64,000 bases of DNA from assembly GCF_030717945.1 (NCBI RefSeq), contig NZ_JAVAIM010000001.1:991131-1055130 (forward strand), read 5' to 3'. Under the pieces are notes generated by a model. The model searched no databases. It saw only the letters and a program-made list of their open reading frames with translations, and had not been told where the DNA came from. The DNA comes from Qipengyuania profundimaris. GTDB lineage: Bacteria; Pseudomonadota; Alphaproteobacteria; Sphingomonadales; Sphingomonadaceae. Each line of letters begins with the position of its first letter. Position 1 is the first letter of the stretch. Position numbers and translations under genes: made by a program. Below are positions 45,408 through 54,534 of this stretch, piece after piece.

Positions 45408-45968
45408 ATGGCAAAAGAAAACGGGAAGCACGAAGGCAATTACAAGCGGTTCATGGCGATGGTGGGGACCTCCACCGCCATCATGTTCGGCCTGATGTAT
45501 CTCAACACCTACCAGCTCGACCAAGTCATGTGGAGCGAGACGCGGTTCTGGATGACCTTCGTGATGGGCGCGGTGATGGCCGTGGTCATGCTCGCTTTCA
45601 TGTGGGGCATGTACAGGAACAGGGCGAAGAACTGGATCATCATCGGTGTGTCGGTGCTCACCTTCGCCGTGGCGTTGTGGCTGGTCCGCAGCCAGCAGAC
45701 GATCGACGATAGCGAATATATGTCGGCGATGATCCCGCACCACTCGATCGCCATCCTCACCAGCGAACGCGCGCATATCGAGGACAAGCGGGTGCAGGAA
45801 CTCGCCAATTCGATCATCAAGGCGCAGCGCAAGGAAATCGCGGAGATGAAGTGGCTGCTCGATGATATCGCGGCCAACGGCACGGCGACGACCGATGCCG
45901 AAGCCGCCGCGCGGCCGATGCCGGAAATGGAAGGCTTCCTCAATCCCGACGGCGGCGCCACGCCCTGA
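45408..45968 (+). CDS. DUF305 membrane protein
   Basis: 186 aa. Three membrane helices at about 18-35, 44-65 and 72-90, then a cytoplasmic or periplasmic helical domain with DSEYMSAMIPHHSIAI, the hallmark MxPHH motif of DUF305. DUF305 proteins are often found in metal-resistance clusters; the His and Met residues may bind metal. It lies 24 bp after csoR on the same strand, so it is probably copper-regulated. Confidence 0.85.
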   Translation: MAKENGKHEGNYKRFMAMVGTSTAIMFGLMYLNTYQLDQVMWSETRFWMTFVMGAVMAVVMLAFMWGMYRNRAKNWIIIGVSVLTFAVALWLVRSQQTIDDSEYMSAMIPHHSIAILTSERAHIEDKRVQELANSIIKAQRKEIAEMKWLLDDIAANGTATTDAEAAARPMPEMEGFLNPDGGATP

Positions 45969-46106
45969 GCGGGATTTCCTACTCGGCAAGGGCCGATTAT
46001 GCAGGCCGTGATGAGGATCGTCCGTCCCACGCCTGAAGCAGCTCGACCTCTGGCTCGCATCTGTGTCGCGAGAGACAATCCATGCGGCGTCGGCAGGTTT
46101 TTCTTG

Positions 46107-46133
46107 CATGGACCGTGTAACATGCGGTCCATG
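46107..46133 (+). promoter_or_regulatory. Perfect 9-bp inverted repeat upstream of enoyl-CoA hydratase
   Basis: CATGGACCG (46107-46115), a 9-bp spacer, CGGTCCATG (46125-46133). It ends 31 bp before the ATG, at a promoter-proximal position, and looks like an operator for a dimeric repressor of TetR or MarR type. Confidence 0.55.
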
Positions 46134-46164
46134 TCGGGGTACTGAGAGGAGAGAAAGCCAACAT

Positions 46165-47034
46165 ATGTCCTACACGCAGATCAAGCTCGATATCGCCGAT
46201 GGCATCGCCACCGTCACGCTCCACCGTCCGGAGAAGATGAACGCCTTCACCCGCACGATGATGGACGAGTTCATCGATGCGCTCGACACGACCGATGCAG
46301 ACGACAGCGTGCGGGCGGTGATCGTGACGGGGCATGGCGATCGCGCCTTTTGCGCTGGCGCGGACCTGACGCCGGAGGGCGGGGGGCACGTGTTCTCCGA
46401 TCCGAACCCGGTGGAGGACCTCTCCGACGAGCGCGTGCGCGACGGGGGTGGGCGGCTGACGCTGCGGCTGTTCCAGTCGAAGAAACCGCTGATCGGCGCC
46501 TGCAACGGCGTTGCGGTGGGCGTGGGCGTGACGATGCAGCTGCCGTTCGACATTCGCCTGTGCAGCGACAACGCGCGCTTCGGCTTCGTCTTCGCGCGGC
46601 GCGGGATCGTGCCGGAAGCAGCCAGCAGCTGGTTCCTGCCGCGGCTGGTCGGCATGCAGACCGCGCTGGAATGGTGCATGACCGGCCGCCTGATCGACGC
46701 TGGCGAGGCGCTGGAGCGCGGGCTGGTGCGCTCGGTCCATCCGCAGGGCGACCTGATGGACGCAGCCGTCGGCATCGCGCGGGAGATCGCGGACAACACC
46801 TCTGCCGTATCGGTCGCGATGACACGTGCGATGCTGTGGCACAATGGCGCGGGTGGTCACCCGATGGACGCGCACCGGGTGGACAGCCGCGCGATCTATC
46901 GCCTCAGCCGCAGCAACGATGCGAAGGAAGGCATCGCCAGTTTCCTCGAGAAACGCGCGCCTGAGTATCCCGATCGGGTGAGCAGCGACATGCCGGACTT
47001 CTACCCGTGGTGGGACGAACCGGAATACAAGTAG
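46165..47034 (+). CDS. Enoyl-CoA hydratase/isomerase family protein
   Basis: 289 aa crotonase-fold enzyme. Oxyanion-hole segments are present: GDRAFCAGADL near residue 65 and CNGVAVGVGVTMQLPFDIRL near 115-135. The Glu in RRGIVPEAASSW matches one catalytic Glu position. It hydrates or isomerises a 2-enoyl-CoA; the exact substrate is unknown. ATG 46165 has GAGGAGAGAAA upstream. It precedes a MarR regulator by 67 bp. Confidence 0.93.
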   Translation: MSYTQIKLDIADGIATVTLHRPEKMNAFTRTMMDEFIDALDTTDADDSVRAVIVTGHGDRAFCAGADLTPEGGGHVFSDPNPVEDLSDERVRDGGGRLTLRLFQSKKPLIGACNGVAVGVGVTMQLPFDIRLCSDNARFGFVFARRGIVPEAASSWFLPRLVGMQTALEWCMTGRLIDAGEALERGLVRSVHPQGDLMDAAVGIAREIADNTSAVSVAMTRAMLWHNGAGGHPMDAHRVDSRAIYRLSRSNDAKEGIASFLEKRAPEYPDRVSSDMPDFYPWWDEPEYK

Positions 47035-47057
47035 TTGCAGGCGTGATAGTCACTCGC

Positions 47058-47070
47058 GCAACCGGGTTGC
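47058..47070 (+). promoter_or_regulatory. 13-bp palindrome before marR
   Basis: GCAACC-G-GGTTGC, perfect, located 31 bp ahead of the MarR-family ATG. It may be the regulator's own operator. Confidence 0.4.
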
Positions 47071-47101
47071 CTTGATTGCGCTGGGGGGTAAGGATGGCGG
47101 G

Positions 47102-47572
47102 ATGCCGAAGCATCAACTCGCCCCGCGCCTCGCCGACTTTCTGCCCTACCAGCTCTCGATCGCCTCGAATGCGGTCTCGACCCGGATTGCGGAGCAGTAT
47201 CGCAAGCGGTTCGCGCTCAAGACGACCGAGTGGCGCATCATGGCGGTGCTGGGCGATGGCGGCGCGCTGACGCAGCGGGATCTCTCGCAGCTCACGCTGA
47301 TGGACAAGGTGCCGGTCAACCGGGCTTGCAAGAGGCTGGAGGACCGCGGTCTCGTGCAGCGCTCGCCCAATGCGAAGGACGGCCGCTCGCACATGCTCGA
47401 ACTGACGGCGGAGGGCAGGGCGGTGCACGCCGGGATCATGCCGCTGGCGCGCAAGATCGAGGAAGAGTTGTTCGACGTGCTGAGCCCCGACGAGCGCGAG
47501 GCGCTGCGCGACATGCTCGCCCGCGTGCGCGACAATGCGGGGGACTTCGACGCGGAAAGCCTGGCCGACTGA
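47102..47572 (+). CDS. MarR-family transcriptional regulator
   Basis: 156 aa winged-helix repressor. The DNA-binding region shows RIMAVLGDGGALTQRDLSQLT (recognition helix) and LVQRSPNAKDGRSHMLELTAEG (wing). The ATG at 47102 follows TAAGGA; a TTG at 47072 would add ten residues of no family character. Likely controls the adjacent enoyl-CoA hydratase gene and itself. The ligand is unknown; a CoA thioester or aromatic acid is common. Confidence 0.9.
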   Translation: MPKHQLAPRLADFLPYQLSIASNAVSTRIAEQYRKRFALKTTEWRIMAVLGDGGALTQRDLSQLTLMDKVPVNRACKRLEDRGLVQRSPNAKDGRSHMLELTAEGRAVHAGIMPLARKIEEELFDVLSPDEREALRDMLARVRDNAGDFDAESLAD

Positions 47573-47587
47573 GCCGGCCAGGCTTTC
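47555..47587. terminator. Hairpin overlapping the marR stop codon
   Basis: Perfect 12-bp stem GAAAGCCTGGCC / GGCCAGGCTTTC with a 9-base loop that contains the marR TGA. It lies between convergent marR and tadC and probably ends both transcripts, though the T-tracts are short. Confidence 0.6.
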
Positions 47588-47615
47588 GCGTTGCGGTCGA
47601 AGTCGGCGGTCCCGG

Positions 47616-48617
47616 CTAGCCGATGCCGCCACTGAACGCGTCGGAGATTGAACATGCCGCCGGGCCGAGAATGACGATGAACAGGACCGGCAAAATGAAC
47701 AGGATCAAAGGCACTGTCATGATCGCCGGAAGGCGCGCGGCCTTCTCCTCGGCGCGCATCATACGCTCGTTACGGAATTCGGCCGAGAGGACGCGCAGGG
47801 CGGAGGCGAGCGGCGTACCGTACTTCTCGGTCTGTACCATGGTCGTGACCACGCCCTTCACCGCCTCCAGGTCCACACGATACGCGAGGTTGTTGAAGGC
47901 CTTGCGCCGTTCGTTGAGGAAGGACAGCTCGATCGCGGTCAGGGTGAACTCGTCGCCCAGTTCCGGATAGGCGCGGCCCAGTTCCTTGGCGACGCGGTTA
48001 AAGGCGGCATCGACAGTCAGGCCGGCTTCCGCGCAGATGACCAGAAGGTCGAGCGCGTCGGGCAAACCTTTGCGAATGGCGTCGGAGCGCTTCTTCGCAA
48101 TATTACTGAGGTAAATTTCCGGGCCCTTGTAACCTGCAAAGACGGAGAATGCCAAAGCGCCATTGCGCTTCACTGCGCCCCAGTCGGGGAACATGTCGAG
48201 CAGGAAGATGCAGACGAATGCGGTCCCGCCCAGCAGGATGGGGAGGATCATGCGAAGCGCGATGATGTAAACCGCCACTTCCTTGTTGCGGAAGCCGGCA
48301 TGCGCGAGCTTTTGCTGCACCACTTCGATCTGGCTTTGCTGCAGCACCTTCATGCTGCCCAGCGTGTCCTTGATCTTCTCCGTCGTATCGGTCTTGCGAA
48401 CGAGGCTCTGGCGTTTCTTCGCGCTCGAGGTGACCAAGCCGCTCTTCAGCTCTTCGCGGCGCCCTTCCAGCGCCTTGACGCGCTTGGCCATCGGATCCTT
48501 GATCGTGACGGCGGTATAGAGGGCGAACAGCACGGCGAGGGCTGCGATCCCGGCTAGGACCGAGCCGACGAACAGGACGTCGAAGCCGAGAAGGGTGGGG
48601 CCGGTGGCAGGATCCAT
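47616..48617 (-). CDS. tadC: TadC, type II secretion F-domain membrane protein
   Basis: 333 aa inner-membrane platform protein of a Flp/Tad pilus. An N-terminal helix (about 10-33), a long cytoplasmic part, and the T2SSF domain at about 165-290 (PDALDLLVICAEAGLTVDAAF) before two closing helices. Works with TadB as the assembly platform. Last gene of the minus-strand tad run. No TadD-like TPR gene follows. Confidence 0.92.
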   Translation of the reverse strand: MDPATGPTLLGFDVLFVGSVLAGIAALAVLFALYTAVTIKDPMAKRVKALEGRREELKSGLVTSSAKKRQSLVRKTDTTEKIKDTLGSMKVLQQSQIEVVQQKLAHAGFRNKEVAVYIIALRMILPILLGGTAFVCIFLLDMFPDWGAVKRNGALAFSVFAGYKGPEIYLSNIAKKRSDAIRKGLPDALDLLVICAEAGLTVDAAFNRVAKELGRAYPELGDEFTLTAIELSFLNERRKAFNNLAYRVDLEAVKGVVTTMVQTEKYGTPLASALRVLSAEFRNERMMRAEEKAARLPAIMTVPLILFILPVLFIVILGPAACSISDAFSGGIG

Positions 48618-48637
48618 GGGTCTGTCTCTTCCCTAGC

Positions 48638-49609
48638 TCAGATTTCGAAGTTGACCATTTTGGCCATGATGAAGCCGCCGATGCTCATCCAGACGAGGCC
48701 GCCGAGTCCGGTCACGATGAGGCGGTCGTCGGTGAAAAAGCCACCGACATACTTCGGGTTCATCCAGTAAACGAGGATGAAGACGATGAAGGGCAGCGAG
48801 CCGACGATATAGGCAGATGCTTTCGATTCCGAACTCATCGCCTTGATCTTCAGCTTCATCTGGGACCGCTTTCGCAGGACGTCGGCGAGATTCGATAGCG
48901 TCTCGGCTAGGTTGCCACCGGTTTCGCGCTGGATCGCGAGCGTGATGCAGAAAAAGTTGAACTCGGGGATGCCCAGGCGGTCGGCAGTGTCCTGGAGCGA
49001 ATCCTCCATCGTCTTGCCGATCTTGATCCGCTCGACGATCCCGCGGAACTCCTGGCCGACCGGGCCGGGGACCTCCTGCGAGACGACAGCCAACGTTTCG
49101 GTCACCGGAAGGCCGGAGCGAAGGCCGCGAACCAGCAACTCAATGGCATCGGGGAACTTGGCGTTGAACTGCGCGGTGCGCTTCTTGATCTGCCGCCCGA
49201 CGACGAAATGGGGAAGGCCGGCGCCGGCGAGCACGCCGATCCCGAAGGACAGCGGCAGCGACCCGGTGCGCAGGAACAGAAGTGTCGCAATAGCGAGGCC
49301 GATACCGAGCGAAACATAGGTATATTGGCTCAGGGACCAGTTCTTGCCTGTACGATCGAGCCGGATCGCGAGAGCATCGACGCGCGAACCGGATCCCGGC
49401 GTCTTATGCCGTTTGGGTTTGCGCGAGGCGATCGCCTTTTTGAGCTGCGATTCGACCTTGGCATCGGTGCTTTCGGAATGGCGGTAACGCACCTGCTGCA
49501 AGCGGCGCTGCCCGGCCTTGGCTGCATCCGGTCCGGCGACCAGCGTATAGCCGATCGCCAGCAGGGCGAGCACCCCGGCAGCTAGCAAAACGACTTGAAC
49601 GATATCCAT
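48638..49609 (-). CDS. tadB: TadB, type II secretion F-domain membrane protein
   Basis: 323 aa. Helices at about 6-24, 90-125 and two near the C-terminus; T2SSF domain with PDAIELLVRGLRSGLPVTE and QRETGGNLAETLSNLADVLR. Paralogue of TadC, 20 bp upstream of it. The gene before it is cpaE, not the cpaF ATPase that usually sits here. Confidence 0.92.
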   Translation of the reverse strand: MDIVQVVLLAAGVLALLAIGYTLVAGPDAAKAGQRRLQQVRYRHSESTDAKVESQLKKAIASRKPKRHKTPGSGSRVDALAIRLDRTGKNWSLSQYTYVSLGIGLAIATLLFLRTGSLPLSFGIGVLAGAGLPHFVVGRQIKKRTAQFNAKFPDAIELLVRGLRSGLPVTETLAVVSQEVPGPVGQEFRGIVERIKIGKTMEDSLQDTADRLGIPEFNFFCITLAIQRETGGNLAETLSNLADVLRKRSQMKLKIKAMSSESKASAYIVGSLPFIVFILVYWMNPKYVGGFFTDDRLIVTGLGGLVWMSIGGFIMAKMVNFEI

Positions 49610-49646
49610 TCGCTGACTCCGTACCTATCCGTCTTCAGGTTGGGGC

Positions 49647-49665
49647 CCGGTCCGCCAGGGACCGG
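49647..49665. repeat. Hairpin in the cpaE-tadB junction
   Basis: CCGGTCC / GGACCGG, perfect 7-bp arms with a 5-base loop, within the 68-bp gap between cpaE and tadB where cpaF would be expected. It has no T-tract, so it is probably not a full terminator. Confidence 0.45.
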
Positions 49666-49677
49666 AGATCGCCACCC

Positions 49678-50970
49678 TTATTCTACTGCTTCGGCAGCCG
49701 CCGCAGGCTCTTTCTTCTTCGACAGCAGACCCTTGAGATCGAGGCCGCCAAGGAGCGACTTCTTGCGGCTTTCGGTTTCTTCCTCACCCTCGTCATCGTG
49801 ACCGATGCGGATGACCTGCTGGCTGACCTGCTTGATTGCGGCCGCAGCCTTGGAACCGCCATTGGCCTCTAGGAAGGTCTTGCCCAGCTTCGCAGCATTT
49901 GCCGCAGCCTTCTGGTCGTACGGAATGACGACGTCGATCGTGCGTTCGATGGAGGCTTCGAAGTCCGCCTTGCTAATTTCCGCAGCGCCCGGCTGAACCT
50001 TGTTCGCCACGATCAGCGGCGACGCATGGGGAGCATTGGTCTTGAGCCACGAAAGGATGCGGATCGTATCCCGGGCGGAAGCAAGCGACATTTCCGCCGC
50101 CAGAACCACCACGTTCACCTCGTTGAGGAGATGCGGGAAGTTGATCATCATATTACGGGGCATATCGACCACGGTCATCTCGAACGCGTGCTTGAATTCG
50201 TCCTGCAGCTGCATGAAGGCCGATCCGTCGGTCATCAACGGCTGGTTGATCGGCGCCTCGGCCGACAGGATGGCGAGATTCTCGTTCGCACGGATCATGG
50301 CGCGTTCGATAAACAGCCCGTCGATGCGGCTGGGGTTGTCGATCGCGTCGGTCAGTCCGCGCCCGGGCTCCAGATCGAGCGTCAAGGCGCCGGTGCCGAA
50401 ATGCACGTCGAGATCCAGCATGGCCGTCGCGAGGTTACGTTCGGCGGCAAAGTTCCAGGCCAGCGACGTCGCGAGCGTCGATGCCCCGACGCCGCCGCGC
50501 GTTCCGATCACGGCGGTCGAAATGTGGCGCTTGGCCTTGTCCTCGTCGCTCATACGCGGAGCCGCGAAAACCGCCTGCGCCTGGTTGAGCGAATCGCGCA
50601 GGACGCTCGCGCTCAGCGGTTTCAGAAGATAGTCGTGAATGCCGCTCGCTAGCAGGTCGCGATAAAGGCGTACGTCGTTTACCTGGCCGATGGCGATCAC
50701 CACGGTGCCGGGCTCGCAAACTTCGGCCAGTGCGTTGATGTCGTTCAGCGGGTCGCCGCTTTCCGACAGGTCGACCATGAGGATGTTCGGGCTAGCCGAG
50801 ACCGACAGCGCCTGGATGGCATTGCGCAGGCCACCCTTGTTGCATTTTTCGGGCTGCCAGCCGAGTTCGATGACCACGGGGCGCAACACGTCGAGCGCCG
50901 CTTCGTCGCACAGAAATGCGGCAAAGGCATCGCGGTTGCCGGGCATGGCAGATTTGAGTGAAGCGCTCAT
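49678..50970 (-). CDS. cpaE: CpaE/TadZ pilus localisation ATPase
   Basis: 430 aa. N-terminal receiver-like domain (about 20-135) without an obvious full set of phosphorylation residues, then a MinD/ParA-type ATPase with the deviant Walker motif GTRGGVGAST near residue 150, where Arg replaces the usual signature Lys. This is typical of CpaE. It places the Tad machinery at the cell pole. Ends with a Lys/Glu-rich tail. Lies 3 bp after cpaD. Confidence 0.92.
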   Translation of the reverse strand: MSASLKSAMPGNRDAFAAFLCDEAALDVLRPVVIELGWQPEKCNKGGLRNAIQALSVSASPNILMVDLSESGDPLNDINALAEVCEPGTVVIAIGQVNDVRLYRDLLASGIHDYLLKPLSASVLRDSLNQAQAVFAAPRMSDEDKAKRHISTAVIGTRGGVGASTLATSLAWNFAAERNLATAMLDLDVHFGTGALTLDLEPGRGLTDAIDNPSRIDGLFIERAMIRANENLAILSAEAPINQPLMTDGSAFMQLQDEFKHAFEMTVVDMPRNMMINFPHLLNEVNVVVLAAEMSLASARDTIRILSWLKTNAPHASPLIVANKVQPGAAEISKADFEASIERTIDVVIPYDQKAAANAAKLGKTFLEANGGSKAAAAIKQVSQQVIRIGHDDEGEEETESRKKSLLGGLDLKGLLSKKKEPAAAAEAVE

Positions 50971-50973
50971 GGA

Positions 50974-51621
50974 TCAGTCCTCCGTGGTGCCGACTTCAGT
51001 AAGACCACCGGCGCCGGTGGGCTCCTGGTCGCGATAGCTGGCGATGGCTTTGTTGGAACTCAGGATAACGGTTTCGCCCGTGCCTTGCTGGCCGCTGACG
51101 AGGTCCTCCGGATTGGCGACCATCGCTGCCATGTTGGCGTTGGTGGCGCAGCCGTAATTCGGGTAGGTAGCGTTGTTGTAATTGGCGTCGCTCTTGGCCG
51201 ACCAGTCCGGGCAGCCCGGTACGCTGGCGAGCGTCCGCGAAATGACTACGCGCGCCTGGCCCGGCGAGATGTAGCCCTCGGTCGGCGGCGCGCCATCCGT
51301 CAGCAGCAGACCATAGCGGCCGGCCAGCTGCGCCACATTGTCGCGCACGCCTTCGCCATAACCGGGGTCTTCGACCGCGATTTTGTCGCCGTAACGCAGG
51401 TCCATTGAGTCGAACCAAGCCAGCAGGCGCTGCTGTTCGCTGACCGGCAGGCTGTCGCCATTGGTCTGGACGTCGAAGGTGTAGTGCGTGCGCTCCACGA
51501 CCGCTTGCTTGGTCGAATAGAGCGTATCGTTGGTCGGCACCCCGCCGACGCAGGCACCAAGGCCGAGCGCGAGCGAGAGAGCCATTGCGGAGGTCGTCTT
51601 GCGGTTCATGATGTTACGCAT
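50974..51621 (-). CDS. cpaD: CpaD pilus biogenesis lipoprotein
   Basis: 215 aa. The signal peptide ends in lipobox GLGAC (Cys about 24). The mature protein matches CpaD/TadE-type lipoproteins (VISRTLASVPGCPDWS, NYGCATNANMAAMVANPEDLV). It helps the CpaC secretin in the outer membrane. ATG 51621 has AAGGA upstream; the frame is open six codons further. Confidence 0.88.
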   Translation of the reverse strand: MRNIMNRKTTSAMALSLALGLGACVGGVPTNDTLYSTKQAVVERTHYTFDVQTNGDSLPVSEQQRLLAWFDSMDLRYGDKIAVEDPGYGEGVRDNVAQLAGRYGLLLTDGAPPTEGYISPGQARVVISRTLASVPGCPDWSAKSDANYNNATYPNYGCATNANMAAMVANPEDLVSGQQGTGETVILSSNKAIASYRDQEPTGAGGLTEVGTTED

Positions 51622-51635
51622 CGCTATGTTCCTTC

Positions 51636-53249
51636 TCACTCGAAGCTGAAGCCGGGCTTGGCGGCCGGATCGGCCTCGGCGCGGCGCGGCTGGACCGGCG
51701 CGGCGCTGGCGGTTGCTGCGCCGTTCGTCGGAGCCTGCGAGATACCCGGCGTGGCCGGCTCGGTGCTTTCCTGCATGGTCGGCATCGGACGCTTGGCGCC
51801 GCTCTCGCCGTTGTTTTCCATATAGCCGAGGATGCTTTCGACCTCGTCCGGAGCGCGGAAGCCATCGGTCGGTAGCACGATGTCGCTCGCATTGACCGGC
51901 CTGACCAGATAAGGGGTCACGATGATAACCAGCTCGGTTTCGCCCTTCTGGTAGCTCTTGGAGCGGAACAGATTGCCGAGGATCGGCAACTCGGCGAGGC
52001 CCGGCGTCTTTTCCAAAGCGTTCTGCGAGCTGTTCTGCATCAGGCCCGCAATCATGAAGCTCTGACCGGAGCCGAGTTCGATGGTCGTTTCCGCGCGGCG
52101 CGTGGTGAGGGCCGGAACGGTGAACCCGTTCAGCGTGACTGCACCGCGGCTGGAGAGTTCCGATACTTCCGGACGCACGCGCATCGAGATACGGCCATTG
52201 GCCAGCACGGTCGGCGTGTAGGTCAGACTGACACCGTAGTTCTTGTACTCGACGGTCACGGTGCCAAGGCCTTGGCTCTGCGGGATCGGGAATTCGCCAC
52301 CGGCAAGGAACTCTGCCGTTTCACCCGAAAGGGCAGTCAAGTTGGGTTCCGAAAGCGTAGTGACCAGGCCGATCTGCTCGCCCAGATTGAGCGTTGCCAG
52401 CAGATCGAAGCCAAGCAACGAACCGCCCATCGAGAGCAGGCCGGGCTGAGTGCCGCGGATCGCCTCGTAGGTCGTGCGCGGCGTGACGAAGCGCTGGTTG
52501 ATATAATCGTAGGGGCGCAATTCGCTGCGGCAGGCAAACTGGTAGACCGCACAGGGATCGAGCGGGACGGTGTTTTCGGTCGGTTGATTGCCGACGATAT
52601 TGCCAGCGCCATTGCTCTGTGCACCGAACACAAAGCCGTTGGATTGGTCGCGCGTGGTGAGGTTGCCCTTGATGTCGCGGACAAGCGAGCGGCTGACTTC
52701 GGCGAACTTTACCTGCAGATTGACCTGAAGCGGCGTCGCCGTACGCAGGCGGCTGATCACGTTGGACTCTTCGCCCAGGAAAGCTTCGACCAGGCGCTGT
52801 GCTTCGGCGGCGTCTTCGGGCGCGCCGACCGTACCGGTCAGCAGCACGGTGTTCGTGCCGATAGTTGCCACATTCACTTTGGCACCCGGCATCGCCAGCG
52901 CCAGCATCTGGTCGATGCTCGAGATGTTCGAACCGACGCGGATGTTGGCGGACCAGACGATGTCGCCGGCCGAGTTGCTAGCATACACCGTGGTCTCGCC
53001 GCCGGCCTTGCCGAATACGTAAAGCTGGCGGGTCGACTTGACCTGCACATCGGCGACACTGTCGTCGGCGACGAAGACGTTGGCCATGGCCCCCGGTACG
53101 GTGACGAGTTCGCCGCGACCGATAGACAGTACGATTTCCGAGCTGGGCCGTGCGACCGACTGGGCGGTGGCGACGTTGGCCGGTATGCTGGCCACGGGCG
53201 CGAGCGCCAGGCTGGCGAGCAGCACTTTGGTAGTGAGACGACGTTTCAT
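51636..53249 (-). CDS. cpaC: CpaC/RcpA secretin of the Tad pilus
   Basis: 537 aa outer-membrane secretin. Signal peptide (cleavage near VATA-Q), pilus-assembly N-terminal domain at about 30-100 (GRGELVTVPGAMANVFVAD), a BON-like part (GTVGAPEDAAEAQRLVEAF), then the secretin core with PNLTALSGETAEFLAGGEFPIP and QSFMIAGLMQNS. A ~60-residue Pro/Ala-rich tail follows. Forms the pore through which the pilus leaves. Start at ATG 53249 begins the signal. Confidence 0.93.
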   Translation of the reverse strand: MKRRLTTKVLLASLALAPVASIPANVATAQSVARPSSEIVLSIGRGELVTVPGAMANVFVADDSVADVQVKSTRQLYVFGKAGGETTVYASNSAGDIVWSANIRVGSNISSIDQMLALAMPGAKVNVATIGTNTVLLTGTVGAPEDAAEAQRLVEAFLGEESNVISRLRTATPLQVNLQVKFAEVSRSLVRDIKGNLTTRDQSNGFVFGAQSNGAGNIVGNQPTENTVPLDPCAVYQFACRSELRPYDYINQRFVTPRTTYEAIRGTQPGLLSMGGSLLGFDLLATLNLGEQIGLVTTLSEPNLTALSGETAEFLAGGEFPIPQSQGLGTVTVEYKNYGVSLTYTPTVLANGRISMRVRPEVSELSSRGAVTLNGFTVPALTTRRAETTIELGSGQSFMIAGLMQNSSQNALEKTPGLAELPILGNLFRSKSYQKGETELVIIVTPYLVRPVNASDIVLPTDGFRAPDEVESILGYMENNGESGAKRPMPTMQESTEPATPGISQAPTNGAATASAAPVQPRRAEADPAAKPGFSFE

Positions 53250-53293
53250 GGAATTGCCCCCTGAATGGCTTCCTGTCTTGTTATCGCGGCGGA

Positions 53294-54442
53294 TCATCGG
53301 ACTTGCTTCGAAGTGGTCGGCGCCGGCATGCCTTGGCCAACGGTGCCCGCTTGTGCCTGGATGGCGGTCTCCATCATCTTTTCGAAGACGGAGGGTTCGC
53401 GCATCGTCGGCGTCGTGACCGAACCGTTCTTGCCGATCGGCACGACTTCGGTGGCTTTGCCGCGGGTCACGCTGACGGTCGGGCCGGTGTGCTTGACTTC
53501 GCGTCCGCCGAAGATGTCGGCCGGGTTGAAGTCCGCAGTGCCGCCGCCCTTGTTGGATGATCCGACCGGGCGGACGCTGCGGCGCTGGAAGCGCGAGACA
53601 TCGCCGCCGGTCACGAAGGTGCCCTTGGCATCGTCGGGACGCGCCATGGCTTCGCGCAGCAGCTTTTCTTCCTCTTCCGGGGTAGCGTCGTCCGGGATGG
53701 TGACGTCCCCCGTGGCCAGCGCCATTTCGAGTTCGCTCTGGTTGTCGGCGAGCGAACGCAGCGACAGGCTGAGCGTCCCGATGGTCTGCGCCACGGCGAT
53801 CTTCTCAGCGATCACCGGTGTCACTTCCAGCGTAACGGCGCGGAAGGGCTTGACGATTGTAGACCCGTCTTCGGCCTTTTCGGACACGGTCGACTGGTCT
53901 GTGGCGAGCACACGAAGGTTACGAAGGATGGTTTCCGAGGCACGCATTTCCGTGTCCTCGTCGCCCTTGATCGTCTGTGTCAGGACCATGTCCACCCGGT
54001 CGCCCGGGAAGACGAAGCCTGCCACGCCCGACTGGGCCGACACCGGAACGGTGATAGCGCGCATGCCAGGGGCGAGGGCTGCAGCCAGGAAGCCGCGATC
54101 ACCCGGTGCGACAAGCGCACCCTGGGTCACCGGTTCGCCTGCCGTGATCGGGTGGCGGACCACCGTTCCCAGCAGCTTGGACATATCCGCTTCACCGTCG
54201 AGGAAGTAGGCGTTCTGCACCAGCTCTTCCGGCCACAGCTGGAAGTTGATCGCATCTGCGGTGATAATCGTGCCCACCGGCAGCGCACGCTGCGCAACGA
54301 GTACCTTGGGTCCCTGTGCTTCCACCTGCGCGGCTTCTGCCTGCGGTGCCGAGGCACCTGCAAACATGCTCCGAGCAACCAGTGCGGTACCGATCGCAAC
54401 GATCAGTGCGCCTACCAGCAGAACCAGCTTCTTCCTGTCCAT
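53294..54442 (-). CDS. cpaB: CpaB/RcpC pilus assembly protein
   Basis: 382 aa. One N-terminal membrane helix (about 7-24), then an SAF domain (KVLVAQRALPVGTIITADAI) and the RcpC region (VFPGDRVDMVLTQTI). The family contributes to Tad secretin function at the peptidoglycan. A Ser/Gly/Thr-rich C-terminus looks disordered. A 92-bp gap separates it from cpaA. Confidence 0.92.
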   Translation of the reverse strand: MDRKKLVLLVGALIVAIGTALVARSMFAGASAPQAEAAQVEAQGPKVLVAQRALPVGTIITADAINFQLWPEELVQNAYFLDGEADMSKLLGTVVRHPITAGEPVTQGALVAPGDRGFLAAALAPGMRAITVPVSAQSGVAGFVFPGDRVDMVLTQTIKGDEDTEMRASETILRNLRVLATDQSTVSEKAEDGSTIVKPFRAVTLEVTPVIAEKIAVAQTIGTLSLSLRSLADNQSELEMALATGDVTIPDDATPEEEEKLLREAMARPDDAKGTFVTGGDVSRFQRRSVRPVGSSNKGGGTADFNPADIFGGREVKHTGPTVSVTRGKATEVVPIGKNGSVTTPTMREPSVFEKMMETAIQAQAGTVGQGMPAPTTSKQVR

Positions 54443-54534
54443 GGCTATCTAGCCCCCTCGTATGGCCCGCGTGAATTGTGGTGCGGGCAGGTATGGTTTC
54501 TTCGCTTAGCGGCGAATTGGTTAAGATCGGGTTT

